From: Shouchella shacheensis
Lineage (GTDB): Bacteria > Bacillota > Bacilli > Bacillales > Bacillaceae_D
DNA: 64,000 bases
Reading direction: 5' to 3'
Assembly: GCF_001484965.1 (NCBI RefSeq)
Contig: NZ_LLYY01000010.1
Location: 100,239-164,238, forward strand
Below the pieces are notes generated by a model. It made no database searches and was not told the origin of the DNA. It was given only the letters and a program-made list of their open reading frames with translations. This document shows, piece after piece, positions 52,093 through 61,596 of this stretch (positions within the stretch are counted from its first letter, which is position 1; every line of letters begins with the position of its first letter). The translations under genes were made by a program, and so were the position numbers.

Positions 52093-53544
52093 TCACAGTT
52101 CATTATTTATGTACTTCACTGTTTCCATATCCGAGGTTGTTGGCAATTTGAAATCTTGCTCATACTTCTCATGTCCTTTGCCCGTTATCACAATCCAATC
52201 ATTCGGCTTGCTGTGTTCCATTGCTTGTTTTATAGCCAAAGTTCGATCAGGGATAATTTCACCCTTGTGATTTCCATAGTTAGTATTTAGTGATTTATAC
52301 GTCTTTACCATTTCATCCATTGGCAATGAATTTAAATCATCCATCGTTAAAATGTATCCATCACTCATTTCAGCCGTCACTTTAATCATTTCTTCTCTTT
52401 TCGTAAGATCTCTGTTTCCCCTAAATCCAAAAAGATGAACGACTCTGTTAGCACCTGAATCTCTTGCTGCCTTTAAACAATAAAAAATGGCATCTGCAGT
52501 ATGAGCGTAATCTATTACAACGATAGAACCGTTTTTTTGTTTTAACACTTCAAACCTGCCTTCTACTCCTGGAAAACGTAGAATCGACTGTACTATGTGT
52601 TCTGTTTCAATTGGAAGCTGTTTCGCTACGGCATACGCCATAGCTGAATTGTATAGGTTGTGTATGCCGACCATCGGCACATTGATGGTCACCGTCTCCT
52701 GAACTTCTTTAACCAAAAGCGATGGGTTTTCCACAGTAACGAAATCCAAAATGCGTAAATCGTTTCTATTAGATTGGCCAACCGAATAGGTGACTACTTC
52801 CTTCTCTTGCAGGAGTGTGATTAATTTCTCGCCCCATGCATCGTCTGTATTGACGAGGGCCTTTCCCCCTGGTTTTATTTTATCAAAAAGCGACCTTTTA
52901 GCTTGAAAGTAGTTTTCGATCGATCCATGATAATCAAGATGATCGTGGGTCAAATTGGTAAACACACAGAAATCGAATTCGATTCCTTCCAACCGGAATT
53001 GAGCTAGTCCATGCGAAGATGCTTCCATGATTACGACCTGATCATTGCTTTTTAGCAATAATTCGTTTAAAACAAGGGAATTAGGGGTCGTATTGACAGC
53101 CTCTACAACCTCCCCATTTATGATGTTATGAATCGTTCCAACTAAAGAACAAGAGATACCGCTCTCTTCAAGAATGTGCCTTACAAGATAACTAGTAGTT
53201 GTTTTCCCATTAGTTCCGGTAATGCCAATCACCACTTTTTGTTTCGAAGGATTCCCGTAATAATGTCTTGCTATGTGTCCTAATGCTTTCCTACTGTTCT
53301 CAACCTTTATATAGGGAATCGTTTCGCTTTCTCTATCTTCTTCCCCTACGACTGCACACGCACCTAGTTGAACAGCTTGTTCTATAAGATCATGGCCATT
53401 CACTTGGCCACCCCGAATAGCAATAAAAAGGTACCCTTCTCTTACGTTAGAGGAAATGTCGGTAATCCCTTTAATTTGTATGTCTAGTTCTTTATTTACT
53501 TGATTATCAAAACCTATGTCTTTCATTAGTTGCCACAGTTCCAT
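52093..53544 (-). CDS. MurE-like UDP-MurNAc-tripeptide ligase, paralogue with altered specificity motif
   Basis: Mur ligase of 483 residues: substrate domain, ATP-binding GITGTNGKTTTS (107-118), carbamylated-Lys region FQAKRSLF (Lys216), C-terminal GKGHEKYEQ. MurE enzymes that add diaminopimelate carry DNPR in the C-terminal domain and Lys-adding ones DDPN; here the site reads DDLN (402-405), fitting neither. It stands outside the mur/dcw cluster. It may add another amino acid, or act on a different peptide substrate. The ATG at 53544 has AAGGC upstream. Confidence 0.85.
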   Translation of the reverse strand: MELWQLMKDIGFDNQVNKELDIQIKGITDISSNVREGYLFIAIRGGQVNGHDLIEQAVQLGACAVVGEEDRESETIPYIKVENSRKALGHIARHYYGNPSKQKVVIGITGTNGKTTTSYLVRHILEESGISCSLVGTIHNIINGEVVEAVNTTPNSLVLNELLLKSNDQVVIMEASSHGLAQFRLEGIEFDFCVFTNLTHDHLDYHGSIENYFQAKRSLFDKIKPGGKALVNTDDAWGEKLITLLQEKEVVTYSVGQSNRNDLRILDFVTVENPSLLVKEVQETVTINVPMVGIHNLYNSAMAYAVAKQLPIETEHIVQSILRFPGVEGRFEVLKQKNGSIVVIDYAHTADAIFYCLKAARDSGANRVVHLFGFRGNRDLTKREEMIKVTAEMSDGYILTMDDLNSLPMDEMVKTYKSLNTNYGNHKGEIIPDRTLAIKQAMEHSKPNDWIVITGKGHEKYEQDFKLPTTSDMETVKYINNEL

Positions 53545-53747
53545 TGGAAGCCTTGCCCCTTAATTTTATGTGCAATTTGTGAAGATTTAAAAGTGTACTA
53601 TTATGTTAAACTCAATGCAATCTTAACCGAAGCGCTCGTGTATTCATAAGAGCACCGCAACAATTCTAGATTTAGCCGTCTGTACTACTAGTATGCCAGC
53701 AATATTGTTCTTCAATAGTACTTTCTTTGCCACTGCAAATCCTTACA

Positions 53748-53790
53748 AAGGAAGGGGTCTTTCTTGGTTTTTAGAAAGACCCCTTCCTGT
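53748..53790 (-). terminator. terminator of the multicopper oxidase gene
   Basis: A 16-bp perfect stem (53749-53764 with 53773-53788) and an 8-base loop. A 4-bp gap separates it from the stop codon. Confidence 0.9.
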
Positions 53791-53792
53791 AT

Positions 53793-55367
53793 TTACTCAG
53801 GCTTATTTGGGACATTAGGGTTCGGGGTAAATGCGGGTTCGAACCCTTCGTAGCGCACTTCAGCTACCATTCCGCCACTTGCATGGTGAAACTCATGACA
53901 ATGAAACATCCAGTTCCCAGGGTTCTGGGCTTCGAACACAATTTCATAGGTCTCGCCCGGCCGCACATTTAACGTATCTTTAAGGACAGACGACCCTTGA
54001 ATTGGCTCTCCATCTTTCGAAATCACGTTAAAAAACTCCCCATGTAAGTGCATTGGATGGTCGAAATCTGTGTCATTTTCAATGGTTACCTTCACCACAT
54101 CCCCTTCTTCCACTTCATAGATCTCGTGGTCGGGGAATTGCTTGCCGTTGATTGTGAAGGTGTCTCCCCCGTCATCCGACCCAAGGAGCATGTCATATTC
54201 TTTAGTAATGTCTCCCACATTAATGTCTTGAGCCTCCCCGTATGTGGTTAAGTCCAAGAATGAAGAATTAACTTCCTTGGTTTGTAGCTCCTCGTCTTCA
54301 TACCCGTCGTAAACAAGTGGAACTAACGCATTCAATCTTTCTTGATTTTCTTCAGCAAAGATTTGAACTCCCCAAGCACCTGGATTGTCCATTTCAATCT
54401 CAACGTCATATCGTTCGGCCGGAGCGATTCGGAAGGCCGTATCACTTATAACCTCAGGCTCATTAACAGGTTGACCGTCATAATGCGTCACTTTAAATGA
54501 ATGCTCAGGAATTGATACGACTTGTGTAAACAGTCCCGCATTAACAAATCGTAGCTTTACTTTATTCCCTTCCTCTACATCAATTGATTCAATTTGCGAG
54601 GATGCTTGGCCATTAATCACCATCGTGTCATACATTTCGTTCATCATTTCAGTATGGCTCATGCCATCCATGTCTCCGTTCTCCATCTCCGCATGATCCA
54701 TATCGCCCGTATCATCCATACCCATATCCATGCCTTCATGATCCATTCCATTCATGTCGCCCATGTCCATTTCCGTAGAAGCAAATTCATCGGTCACTAT
54801 GACTTCATCGACATCATAGGATTCCTGATCTTCTGGTTCAACAATAAAGACACCGTAAAGCCCTTTGTCGACCTGAGTCGCACCGTCCTGGTGGGAGTGA
54901 TACCAGTATGTTCCCGGTACGTTTGCTTGATACTCATACGTGAACTCTTCCCCAGGCATAATCGCATTCTGAGTGACGCCAGGGACGCCATCCATCTCGT
55001 TAGGAACAGGAAAGCCGTGCAAATGAAGAGCAGTGGGTTCTTCCAAATTGTTCTTTACGTTTAATACAACCTCATCGCCTTCCTGCACACGAATCTCCTC
55101 GCCCGGGACGGTTTCATTATAGGTCCAGGCTTCAGTCATGGTTTCATCATCATACATCCAATGAGTTTCCGTGACATCCAGATTGAAAATCTTCTGGCCA
55201 TCCTCGTTCGTCATATTTTGACCCTCTTGATCTGGTTCCTCTTGCTGGCTTTCACTTGGGCTGGACCCCATCTCCATTTCAGAATGATCCACCCCTTCAT
55301 CCGAGCAGCCAGCTATCACCAAGGACAAGGCGAACGTCCCACCAATTAGTGCATATGATTTTTTCAA
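53793..55367 (-). CDS. multicopper oxidase lipoprotein with Met-rich insert
   Basis: Extracellular copper oxidase (CopA/CueO-type function: Cu(I) to Cu(II)), 524 residues. Lipobox IAGC, then the four copper motifs: HLHG (115-118), WYHSH (155-159), HPMHLHG, and HCHEFHHASGGM near the C-terminus with the T1 Cys, His and axial Met. Between domains 1 and 2 (about 196-250) lies a Met/Asp/His-rich insert like the Cu(I)-binding loop of CueO. GGGG upstream of the ATG. It has its own PhoP-like promoter. Confidence 0.93.
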   Translation of the reverse strand: MKKSYALIGGTFALSLVIAGCSDEGVDHSEMEMGSSPSESQQEEPDQEGQNMTNEDGQKIFNLDVTETHWMYDDETMTEAWTYNETVPGEEIRVQEGDEVVLNVKNNLEEPTALHLHGFPVPNEMDGVPGVTQNAIMPGEEFTYEYQANVPGTYWYHSHQDGATQVDKGLYGVFIVEPEDQESYDVDEVIVTDEFASTEMDMGDMNGMDHEGMDMGMDDTGDMDHAEMENGDMDGMSHTEMMNEMYDTMVINGQASSQIESIDVEEGNKVKLRFVNAGLFTQVVSIPEHSFKVTHYDGQPVNEPEVISDTAFRIAPAERYDVEIEMDNPGAWGVQIFAEENQERLNALVPLVYDGYEDEELQTKEVNSSFLDLTTYGEAQDINVGDITKEYDMLLGSDDGGDTFTINGKQFPDHEIYEVEEGDVVKVTIENDTDFDHPMHLHGEFFNVISKDGEPIQGSSVLKDTLNVRPGETYEIVFEAQNPGNWMFHCHEFHHASGGMVAEVRYEGFEPAFTPNPNVPNKPE

Positions 55368-55401
55368 GTTTCTGCCCCCTTTGAATTAACACCTACCATA
55401 T

Positions 55402-55435
55402 ACTTTAAACGACAAATTTATAGAATTTATGAAGA
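55402..55435 (-). promoter_or_regulatory. PhoP-like promoter of the multicopper oxidase, copy 10
   Basis: Minus strand: TTCATA-N5-TATAAA-N9-TAAAGT, 35 bp upstream of the start codon. No CsoR-type C-run palindrome is present here. Confidence 0.45.
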
Positions 55436-55524
55436 GCACGACTCCAATGCCACTGTTCATACTTTGTCCATATCTAGCCTTTATGAAAGACATGATAAAT
55501 GAGAAAAACTAGGCTTAGGGAAGG

Positions 55525-55551
55525 AAAAACCCGCTCTCAACAGCGGGTTTT
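55525..55551 (-). terminator. terminator of copZ (first copy)
   Basis: AAAACCCGCT / AGCGGGTTTT with a 6-base loop and T-runs on both sides; usable in both directions. Confidence 0.9.
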
Positions 55552-55609
55552 CTCGATCTTCTTTAAGGACAAATCATTCGTTTTCAGCTAAGTTGCTGTG
55601 CTTCATCTC

Positions 55610-55816
55610 TTAGGCTACATCATATCCTTGCTCTTCAATCACTTCTGTTATTTCCTTAAGAGCTACCGTGTCCGGGTCAAAGGTTACATCAACTGTTCCT
55701 TCACTTAAATGAACCTTTACGTGATTCACCCCGTTTAGATCGCCCACATTGCCTTCAATGGAGTTCACGCAATGTCCGCAAGACATCCCCTGTACATTTA
55801 ATGTCATTTCCTTCAT
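55610..55816 (-). CDS. copZ: copper chaperone CopZ, copy 1
   Basis: 68-residue HMA protein carrying Cu(I) to CopA and CsoR. Metal site GMSCGHC; the fold is complete (TLNVQGMSCGHCVNSIEGNV). Third gene of a likely spx-csp-copZ unit, 83 bp after the storage-protein gene. A second copy is at 61017-61223. Confidence 0.93.
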   Translation of the reverse strand: MKEMTLNVQGMSCGHCVNSIEGNVGDLNGVNHVKVHLSEGTVDVTFDPDTVALKEITEVIEEQGYDVA

Positions 55817-55899
55817 GACTGATTGCTCCTCTCTTTACGCTCGATTTACCATACGCTGGTAAGGTATAAAAATAATGTGATCTATTCTCCTTGCTATTA

Positions 55900-56235
55900 T
55901 TACTGCACGACTGCCAAACAACTTTCCGCACAACGTTTGCATACCTCAGCACAGCGTTTGCACTGGTCATGATGACTGGCGTGGGTCTCACATTCTTCGC
56001 CACAGGCCTTGCAAATGGCTGCACAAAGCTGACAGATCTCCTGATAGAATGGACTGTTTCGTGACATCGCGCTCGCGGCAAATGCACAAATTTCAGCGCA
56101 CTCTCTTGTTAAACGGATGCAGTCTGCTAACATCGCCGTATCGTCTTCATTCAAGCAGGCATCAAAGCAAACATCGCATTCCTTCAAACACGCCAGACAG
56201 TCTTCAATACATTTTTCCAATTTCGTGTGGTTCAT
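55900..56235 (-). CDS. four-helix-bundle copper-storage protein (Csp-like), copy 2
   Basis: 111 residues with the same Cys spacing as the protein at 32420-32743: [63 protein letters not shown]. No signal peptide, so storage is in the cytosol. The ATG at 56235 lies 8 bases after AGGAG and inside the end of the spx-like gene, so the two are coupled by a 32-base overlap. Confidence 0.87.
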   Translation of the reverse strand: MNHTKLEKCIEDCLACLKECDVCFDACLNEDDTAMLADCIRLTRECAEICAFAASAMSRNSPFYQEICQLCAAICKACGEECETHASHHDQCKRCAEVCKRCAESCLAVVQ

Positions 56236-56683
56236 GTGAATCACTCCTCGATTTTAATTCGTTTGGCCGTTTTATCTTATCCCTGCGGCTATTACTTACA
56301 TATATATCCCCTCCTTTACTTCGTTTTCGAATGGATCGCGGGAGAAAGCGCCGGATCTCTTCTTCATGATAGCCCACTTGCAAGCGTTTATTATCAATCA
56401 AAATGGGTCGTTTTAATAGAACAGGGCACTTACAAATGATGCGAAATAACTCTTGCAACGACAGTTCTTCGATGTTGATACCCAATTCATCAAAAACCTT
56501 TGATCGCCTTGAAATAACTTCATCGATGCCATTCTCAGTCAGCCGAAAGATCTCCTGCACTTCACCCACCGTTAGTTTCGTTTGAAACAGATTGATTTCA
56601 ATAAATTCAAGCCGATGCTCGTTTAACCAACTCTTTGCTTTGCGACAGGATGGACAACTTGCAGAGGTATACACTTTAATCAT
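56204..56683 (-). CDS. Spx/ArsC-family protein (Spx paralogue) with C-terminal extension
   Basis: Thiol-stress regulator that acts on RNA polymerase rather than DNA. CxxC redox switch CPSC (residues 10-13), the Spx-type [25 protein letters not shown] is intact. Spx is 131 residues; this product is 159, and the extra basic tail ([20 protein letters not shown]...) overlaps the downstream storage-protein gene. It is a paralogue devoted to this copper cluster rather than housekeeping spx; it could alternatively be MgsR-like. Confidence 0.82.
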   Translation of the reverse strand: MIKVYTSASCPSCRKAKSWLNEHRLEFIEINLFQTKLTVGEVQEIFRLTENGIDEVISRRSKVFDELGINIEELSLQELFRIICKCPVLLKRPILIDNKRLQVGYHEEEIRRFLPRSIRKRSKGGDIYVSNSRRDKIKRPNELKSRSDSHEPHEIGKMY

Positions 56684-56717
56684 TTGATCCCGCCTCCCTT
56701 ACAAGAGTAGAACATCA

Positions 56718-56732
56718 ATTACCCCCATACTT
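56718..56732. promoter_or_regulatory. possible CsoR site before the spx-like gene
   Basis: TTACCCCCATACT resembles the C-run sites at 60834 and 61597 but lacks symmetric arms. Lies 35-50 bp upstream of the spx-like start codon. Confidence 0.35.
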
Positions 56733-56779
56733 GTGTTCAAAATCATGCTGCACAGTTTGAGCGGCTGGCGCGCCGTCTC

Positions 56780-57061
56780 TTATCTTTCCTCCATTTTCTG
56801 AATGAGTGCTTTAATTTCTTCTTCATTACGCTCAAAACCGGTAAACACAGTAGGCTTTTGAAGCTTCCCCAAAAGCGACTTTTTCTTAAACACAAATCCG
56901 GGAACAACTTTAGATCCTGTAAGATTTTTTAGCCGTGCTTCCTTTTCTGGGTGCTGACCTAAATCATGCTCCACATAAGGAACTTTCGTTTTTTTCAAAT
57001 ACTGCTTGCTGTCTTGGCAATCTGAGCACCATGGGTGTGTATACAGCTCTAATGAATACAT
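56780..57061 (-). CDS. glutaredoxin-like protein
   Basis: 93 residues, thioredoxin fold with CSDC near residue 12-15 (ELYTHPWCSDCQDSKQYL) and the VPGFVFKKK cis-Pro region. Likely reduces protein or glutathione/bacillithiol disulfides under copper stress. It follows the His-rich protein gene by 26 bp and probably ends the 2Fe-2S/copA unit. Confidence 0.85.
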   Translation of the reverse strand: MYSLELYTHPWCSDCQDSKQYLKKTKVPYVEHDLGQHPEKEARLKNLTGSKVVPGFVFKKKSLLGKLQKPTVFTGFERNEEEIKALIQKMEER

Positions 57062-57087
57062 TACAAACGGCCTCCTTTTTTTGAAGG

Positions 57088-57957
57088 TTAGTTCACTTCA
57101 ATGACGAAAGGAAACGCCACAACTCCACTGTCCGGAAGGTCAAATTCCGCCCATACTTTATAAAGTCCAGGTTCCTCAAAATGTGTTTCAAAGACCGTCT
57201 CCGTCTCGGATGACGGGTGGACATGGATGAATTTTTCTCCCGCTTCATCTAGAATGACCACATGACCTAATGCTCCTAAATAAGGTTTTGGCACTTCCCC
57301 ATGCAAGTCAAACGAAAGGGTGGCGTCTTCTCCTACTTCTATCCCCGACGCATCAAGCGTTACTGTTTTGCCTAAAACCTCTTTTGTCATCGACGTATCT
57401 GCCGTGAGTTCTGTCTCTTCTGATTCAGAAACGTCATCACCCACAACGAGTTCATTCGCTTCAACCACGTATTCCTTGTTTTTCGGTGTAATATCCACAA
57501 ATGCTTTGTAGCGTCCATAATCTAGAGGTGTCTTTACAGAAAATGTCCCTTCCGTTTGCTTTTCTGGGTGAAGGTGAATAAACTCCTCTAGATCTTCCGA
57601 GACCACGATCAGGTGCAATTCTTTCTCGTGTGACACCTCAAGCTCTGGCGCGTTTCCTTCGTCATCCATTAGCTCAATTTGTAGGTGTTCGTTTTCGTAA
57701 CTGACACCAGTTTGAACGTCAGAATCATTGCTCATGTTATGGTTCTGATGGTCGTTCATATGACTTTCCTCCTCAGAAGGTGTCTGTTCCCCATGATCTC
57801 CATGTTCTTCAAATCCATCGCTTTGGCTGCTCTGCTCTTCATGTTCTCCATGGTCCATACCGCCACTATTAAGAGGATTTTCGCCTGTGATTGCGCTATA
57901 GCTCGCAATCACAAGCCCAACATATACAATGCCACTGATTACCCATGTTCTAATCAT
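57088..57957 (-). CDS. His/Met-rich exported protein with FixH/YtkA-like domains
   Basis: 289 residues: one N-terminal helix, a His/Asp/Glu-rich stretch (GEHEE, HGDHG, HMNDHQNHNMSND, about 35-80), then two YtkA-like beta domains, each with paired His motifs (EFIHLHPE and KFIHVHPS). The motif pairs and the copper operon suggest periplasm-like Cu binding. It lies 4 bp downstream of copA. Exact role unknown. Confidence 0.75.
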   Translation of the reverse strand: MIRTWVISGIVYVGLVIASYSAITGENPLNSGGMDHGEHEEQSSQSDGFEEHGDHGEQTPSEEESHMNDHQNHNMSNDSDVQTGVSYENEHLQIELMDDEGNAPELEVSHEKELHLIVVSEDLEEFIHLHPEKQTEGTFSVKTPLDYGRYKAFVDITPKNKEYVVEANELVVGDDVSESEETELTADTSMTKEVLGKTVTLDASGIEVGEDATLSFDLHGEVPKPYLGALGHVVILDEAGEKFIHVHPSSETETVFETHFEEPGLYKVWAEFDLPDSGVVAFPFVIEVN

Positions 57958-57961
57958 CCTC

Positions 57962-60388
57962 TTATTCCCCCCTGCCCTCTAACTTCAGACGTTGCAAGCG
58001 CAAGGCATTAAACACAACGGAAACAGAACTGAAAGCCATCGCGGCTCCCGCTACCCAAGGCGCAAGTAGACCCATTGCCGCTATCGGAATCGATGCAGAA
58101 TTGTAAAAGAAGGCGAAGAATAAGTTTTGCTTGATATTACGGATCGTCTTACTACTAATGTGCACGCTATCCGCTACACTATGAAGGTCTCCGCGCATAA
58201 GGGTAATGTCTGCTGCTTCGATGGCAATATCCGTGCCGGTACCAATGGCCATGCCAATATCGGCCACTGCAAGTGCTGGTGCGTCATTAATACCATCCCC
58301 AACCATCGCGACCTTCTTGCCTTCGCTTTGGATCTTTTTGATCTCTTCTGCTTTTTGTTCAGGAACGACTTCAGCGATGACTCGGTCAATGTCCACTTTC
58401 TGGCCAATGGCATTGGCTGTCCGTTGGTTATCACCCGTCAGCATAATCACTTCTAAACCAAGGTCATGCATTCGCTTAATCGCCGCTTTCGATGTGTCTT
58501 TCACCGTATCAGCTACAGCGACTAGTCCAGCTAGTTGTTGATCAATGGCAATCAGCATCGCCGTTTTTCCTTGCTCCTCCAGTGTAGTCATTTTTTCGTC
58601 AAATGCTCCCATTGAGATGCTTTTGCTCTTTAGTAACTTGCGTGTCCCTACGAGCACTTCAGAACCTTTCACAACTGAACGTATTCCATATCCCGGAATA
58701 GCTTCAAAGTCGTCTAGAGCTTCCAGAGAAATCCCTTTTTGCTCCACACCTTTTACAATCGCCTCAGCGAGCGGGTGCTCCGAGTTTTTCTCAGCAGAAC
58801 CGACAAAGGACAGCACTTGTTCTTCCTCAAAACCTGGAGCAACGAGCACATCCGTCAATTCTGGTTCCCCTTTTGTCACCGTTCCGGTTTTATCAAGAAC
58901 CACCGTTTGAATGGAACGCGTGTTTTCAAGATGCTCGCCGCCTTTGAAAAGGACGCCCATCTCGGCAGCACGGCCAGAACCAGCCATCACTGAGGTTGGC
59001 GTCGCAAGACCGAGCGCACAGGGGCAAGCGATAACCAAAATCGTGATGAGTGGCACGAGCGCTGAACGCAAGTCCCCTGGTGCAATGATGAAGTACCAGA
59101 CAAGGAATGTAGCAACGGCAATAACAACAACGACAGGAACAAAGATACCGGATACTTTATCCGCAATCCGCTGAATATCCGCTTTACTTCCTTGAGCTTC
59201 TTCGACCACTCTGACAATCTGTGAGAGCGCCGTATCCTTTCCAACTTTTGTTGCCTCAATGTTCAAAAGGCCGTTTTTATTAATGGTGGCGCCAATCGCT
59301 GCATCGCCTGGCTTTTTGTCCACTGGGATACTTTCGCCCGTAATCATGGATTCATCAACCGCCGACTGCCCTTGCGAAATCTTCCCATCAACAGGAATCT
59401 TCTCACCTGGACGAACAACAACGGTATCCCCAACGAGCACTTCTTCAATGGCCACTTCCATTTCTTCTCCCTCTCGGATGATTCTTGCTGATTTCGCTTT
59501 CAGTCCAAGAAGTTTTTGAATCGCTTGACCGGTGCGTCCTTTGGCCCGAACTTCAAATAACTTCCCTAATACAACAAGGGTGATAATAATAGCTGCCGCT
59601 TCAAAGTAAAGCTCCGGCATGCCGACTTGACCGCCTTGATACCACTCCCAGCCTAAGAAAATGCTATAGAAGAACGCAACAGTCGTTCCAAGGGCAATAA
59701 GCACATCCATATTGGCGCTCTTATTTCGCAAGGCTTTGTAGGCCCCTCTGTAAAATTGGGCCCCTACGATAAATTGCACCGGTGCGGCTAGTGCCAATTG
59801 AACCCATGGATCCATAAACAAATCAGGCATATATAGGAAGGAAGTGAATTCAAAATGCGTCACCATCGTCCATAGAAGCGGCAGGGATAAGATCGCCGAA
59901 AAAATAAACTTTCCAGTTTGATGCTGAATCTCTTTTTCCTTGTCATTGGCCGTTTCTTCTTTTGATGTTTGCGGTTTAATCGTATACCCTAACTTGTGTA
60001 CAGCCTCAACCATATCCCTGACAGCCACTTGAGCCTTGTCATACGCAACCGCCACATTTTCTAATGCGAAGTTAACATTGGCGCTTGCTACGCCATCCAT
60101 TTTCGATAATTTTTTTTCAATCTTATTAGCGCACGCTGCGCACGTCATGCCTGAGATATCAAAGGTCTGCGTTTCATGAACGACTTTATAGCCGAGTTTA
60201 TCAATCTTTTCTTCAAACTCCTGAACACTCGTTTGGTCGGGGTCATAGGTGATTTTTGTTTTTTCAATGGCAAAATTAACATTGGCTTCTTGAACCCCTT
60301 CCATCTTTGAAAGGCCCTTCTCAATTTTGTTTGCACAGGCTGCACATGTCATGCCAGTGATGAGTAACGATACTTCTTTTTGTGCCAA
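57962..60388 (-). CDS. copA: Cu(I)-exporting P1B-type ATPase CopA
   Basis: Copper efflux pump, 808 residues: two N-terminal HMA domains, each GMTCAAC (about residues 12-18 and 80-86), eight membrane helices, TGES, the transport motif ACPCALG, DKTGT phosphorylation site, SEHPLAEAI (HP locus), [10 protein letters not shown]. Normal length for B. subtilis-type CopA. Between the 2Fe-2S protein gene (3-bp gap) and the YtkA-like gene. Confidence 0.97.
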   Translation of the reverse strand: MAQKEVSLLITGMTCAACANKIEKGLSKMEGVQEANVNFAIEKTKITYDPDQTSVQEFEEKIDKLGYKVVHETQTFDISGMTCAACANKIEKKLSKMDGVASANVNFALENVAVAYDKAQVAVRDMVEAVHKLGYTIKPQTSKEETANDKEKEIQHQTGKFIFSAILSLPLLWTMVTHFEFTSFLYMPDLFMDPWVQLALAAPVQFIVGAQFYRGAYKALRNKSANMDVLIALGTTVAFFYSIFLGWEWYQGGQVGMPELYFEAAAIIITLVVLGKLFEVRAKGRTGQAIQKLLGLKAKSARIIREGEEMEVAIEEVLVGDTVVVRPGEKIPVDGKISQGQSAVDESMITGESIPVDKKPGDAAIGATINKNGLLNIEATKVGKDTALSQIVRVVEEAQGSKADIQRIADKVSGIFVPVVVVIAVATFLVWYFIIAPGDLRSALVPLITILVIACPCALGLATPTSVMAGSGRAAEMGVLFKGGEHLENTRSIQTVVLDKTGTVTKGEPELTDVLVAPGFEEEQVLSFVGSAEKNSEHPLAEAIVKGVEQKGISLEALDDFEAIPGYGIRSVVKGSEVLVGTRKLLKSKSISMGAFDEKMTTLEEQGKTAMLIAIDQQLAGLVAVADTVKDTSKAAIKRMHDLGLEVIMLTGDNQRTANAIGQKVDIDRVIAEVVPEQKAEEIKKIQSEGKKVAMVGDGINDAPALAVADIGMAIGTGTDIAIEAADITLMRGDLHSVADSVHISSKTIRNIKQNLFFAFFYNSASIPIAAMGLLAPWVAGAAMAFSSVSVVFNALRLQRLKLEGRGE

Positions 60389-60391
60389 GTT

Positions 60392-60739
60392 CTATCCCTC
60401 CTTTGGGGTATTGTCTTTCTCTTCTTTTTTAAAATGTTCCTCTGCATACGTATATAAGCGATTATTTAAAAAGGGTTGTCGTTGGATATGCGCGAGTACC
60501 AGTTGTTTTGCAAGTGTAGGGGTCATTGCCTGGTACCAATCCCCTTTTGGGTAAGAAATGACAATCGGTCCATGTTTACACTGGCCATTGCACCATGTTT
60601 TGGTTGTATGAATGCTTTTAGTGAAATCATGGTCGTTAATTGTTTTCCGAACCGCTTGTGTCACAGCTTCGGCTCCTTTTCTCGTACACGATTTCCCATT
60701 GCACAAAAGAAAGTGGCCAGAGACTCCCTCTAAGTTCAT
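60392..60739 (-). CDS. 2Fe-2S thioredoxin-like ferredoxin-domain protein
   Basis: 115 residues with four Cys spaced as LLCNGKSCTRKG and TWCNGQCKHGPIVISYP, the thioredoxin-like ferredoxin pattern. First gene of the CopA operon behind a CsoR palindrome. Its role in copper resistance is not known; possibly a Cu-sensitive electron carrier or a regulator of metal delivery. The ATG at 60739 has AGAGGGATGGG-type purines upstream. Confidence 0.75.
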   Translation of the reverse strand: MNLEGVSGHFLLCNGKSCTRKGAEAVTQAVRKTINDHDFTKSIHTTKTWCNGQCKHGPIVISYPKGDWYQAMTPTLAKQLVLAHIQRQPFLNNRLYTYAEEHFKKEEKDNTPKEG

Positions 60740-60833
60740 TCCCCCATCCCTCTCTCGCTCCCTAAGTTTTCGTTTTTAAATGAAGTACAAACATCAACCT
60801 CCTTCTTTGTTTCTTATTGTGTATGATCACATC

Positions 60834-60855
60834 ATACTATACCCCCCTATAGTAT
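60834..60855. promoter_or_regulatory. CsoR operator of the copA operon
   Basis: ATACTATA (60834-60841), CCCCCC, TATAGTAT (60848-60855): a perfect 8-bp inverted repeat around a C-run, the layout of CsoR sites (A/T arms around a G/C-run). It lies about 95 bp upstream of the first gene of the copA operon. Confidence 0.75.
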
Positions 60856-61016
60856 TCAAGTAGTTTTGTTTAATTTTTTTAGTTGTCTTCCGACAGCGAC
60901 GCCTTTAGGCTTCTCTACGCCTCTTATACAAAAAAACTGCCCACCGTCTTGAGAAAATCGAGACTTTGTCGACAGGCTAAAGGCCTAGCACATAAATATT
61001 TTAAATTTTTAATTAA
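60856..61016. other. gap between the copA promoter and copZ copy 2
   Basis: No gene. GCCTTTAG and CTAAAGGC arms about 60 bp apart (near 60905 and 60975) plus a T7 run could form a long hairpin ending the csoR-copZ transcript. Confidence 0.4.
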
Positions 61017-61223
61017 TTAACAGCTATGCAACTTCGTAACCTTGCTCAATTCTTCTTTAATCATTTGGAGGGAAATGGCGTTCTCATCAAAAGAGACCTC
61101 CACTTGTCCAGATTGCAAGTCCACCTTAACAGAATCAACTCCAGTAAGTTTCCCTGCACTCTCTTCAATGCTATGGACACAGTGATTGCACGACATTCCT
61201 TGGACAGAAAATGTTTGATTCAC
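61017..61223 (-). CDS. copper chaperone CopZ, copy 2
   Basis: 68 residues, HMA fold with GMSCNHC; the C-terminus ends HSC, adding a Cys near the metal site. Follows csoR by 18 bp, so it is a csoR-copZ operon. Two CopZ proteins with different tails may serve CopA and CopB or the Csp stores. Confidence 0.9.
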   Translation of the reverse strand: MNQTFSVQGMSCNHCVHSIEESAGKLTGVDSVKVDLQSGQVEVSFDENAISLQMIKEELSKVTKLHSC

Positions 61224-61241
61224 TTTTAATTCCTTAACGTA

Positions 61242-61541
61242 TTAGCGCACCATGCGCTTCATCACATCCATCAACTCATCAATGGCCTTGTCTTTATCGC
61301 CTTCCTCAATTGCATTCACAACGCAGTGATGAGTATGATCTTCCATCAATGCAAGACTTACTTTAATGGTCGCTGCTTGCACAGCACTAATTTGATGGAG
61401 GATATCTACACAATATTGTTCGTTTTCGAACATTTTCTGAACGCCCCGTACTTGCCCTTCAATGCGTTTAAGTCTGTTTAACAACTGCTGTTTGTTTGGT
61501 TGGACGGTATGTCCTTTATCTGATGAAGCCGTTATACTCAC
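61242..61541 (-). CDS. csoR: copper-sensing repressor CsoR
   Basis: All-helical Cu(I)-responsive repressor, 99 residues. The ligands Cys44, His69 and Cys73 (QYCVDIL, EDHTHHC) match B. subtilis CsoR Cys45/His70/Cys74 with a one-residue shift. LNRLKRIEGQVRGVQ is the DNA-contact helix. The start is uncertain: GTG 61541 overlaps AGGAGGTGA, so a non-standard start a few codons on is possible. It divergently controls copB and its own operon. Confidence 0.93.
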   Translation of the reverse strand: MSITASSDKGHTVQPNKQQLLNRLKRIEGQVRGVQKMFENEQYCVDILHQISAVQAATIKVSLALMEDHTHHCVVNAIEEGDKDKAIDELMDVMKRMVR

Positions 61542-61596
61542 CTCCTACTTATGGCAAGAATGGCAGGCACCATTCACGATACATGGCTCCATTATA

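Noticed and set aside
53560..53720. further copy of the direct-repeat promoter before the MurE paralogue
   Set aside because: ATCTTCACAAA occurs, but no second half site or -10 at the right spacing; the region further up also fails.
58206..58541. 111-codon plus-strand frame
   Set aside because: Antisense shadow of copA.
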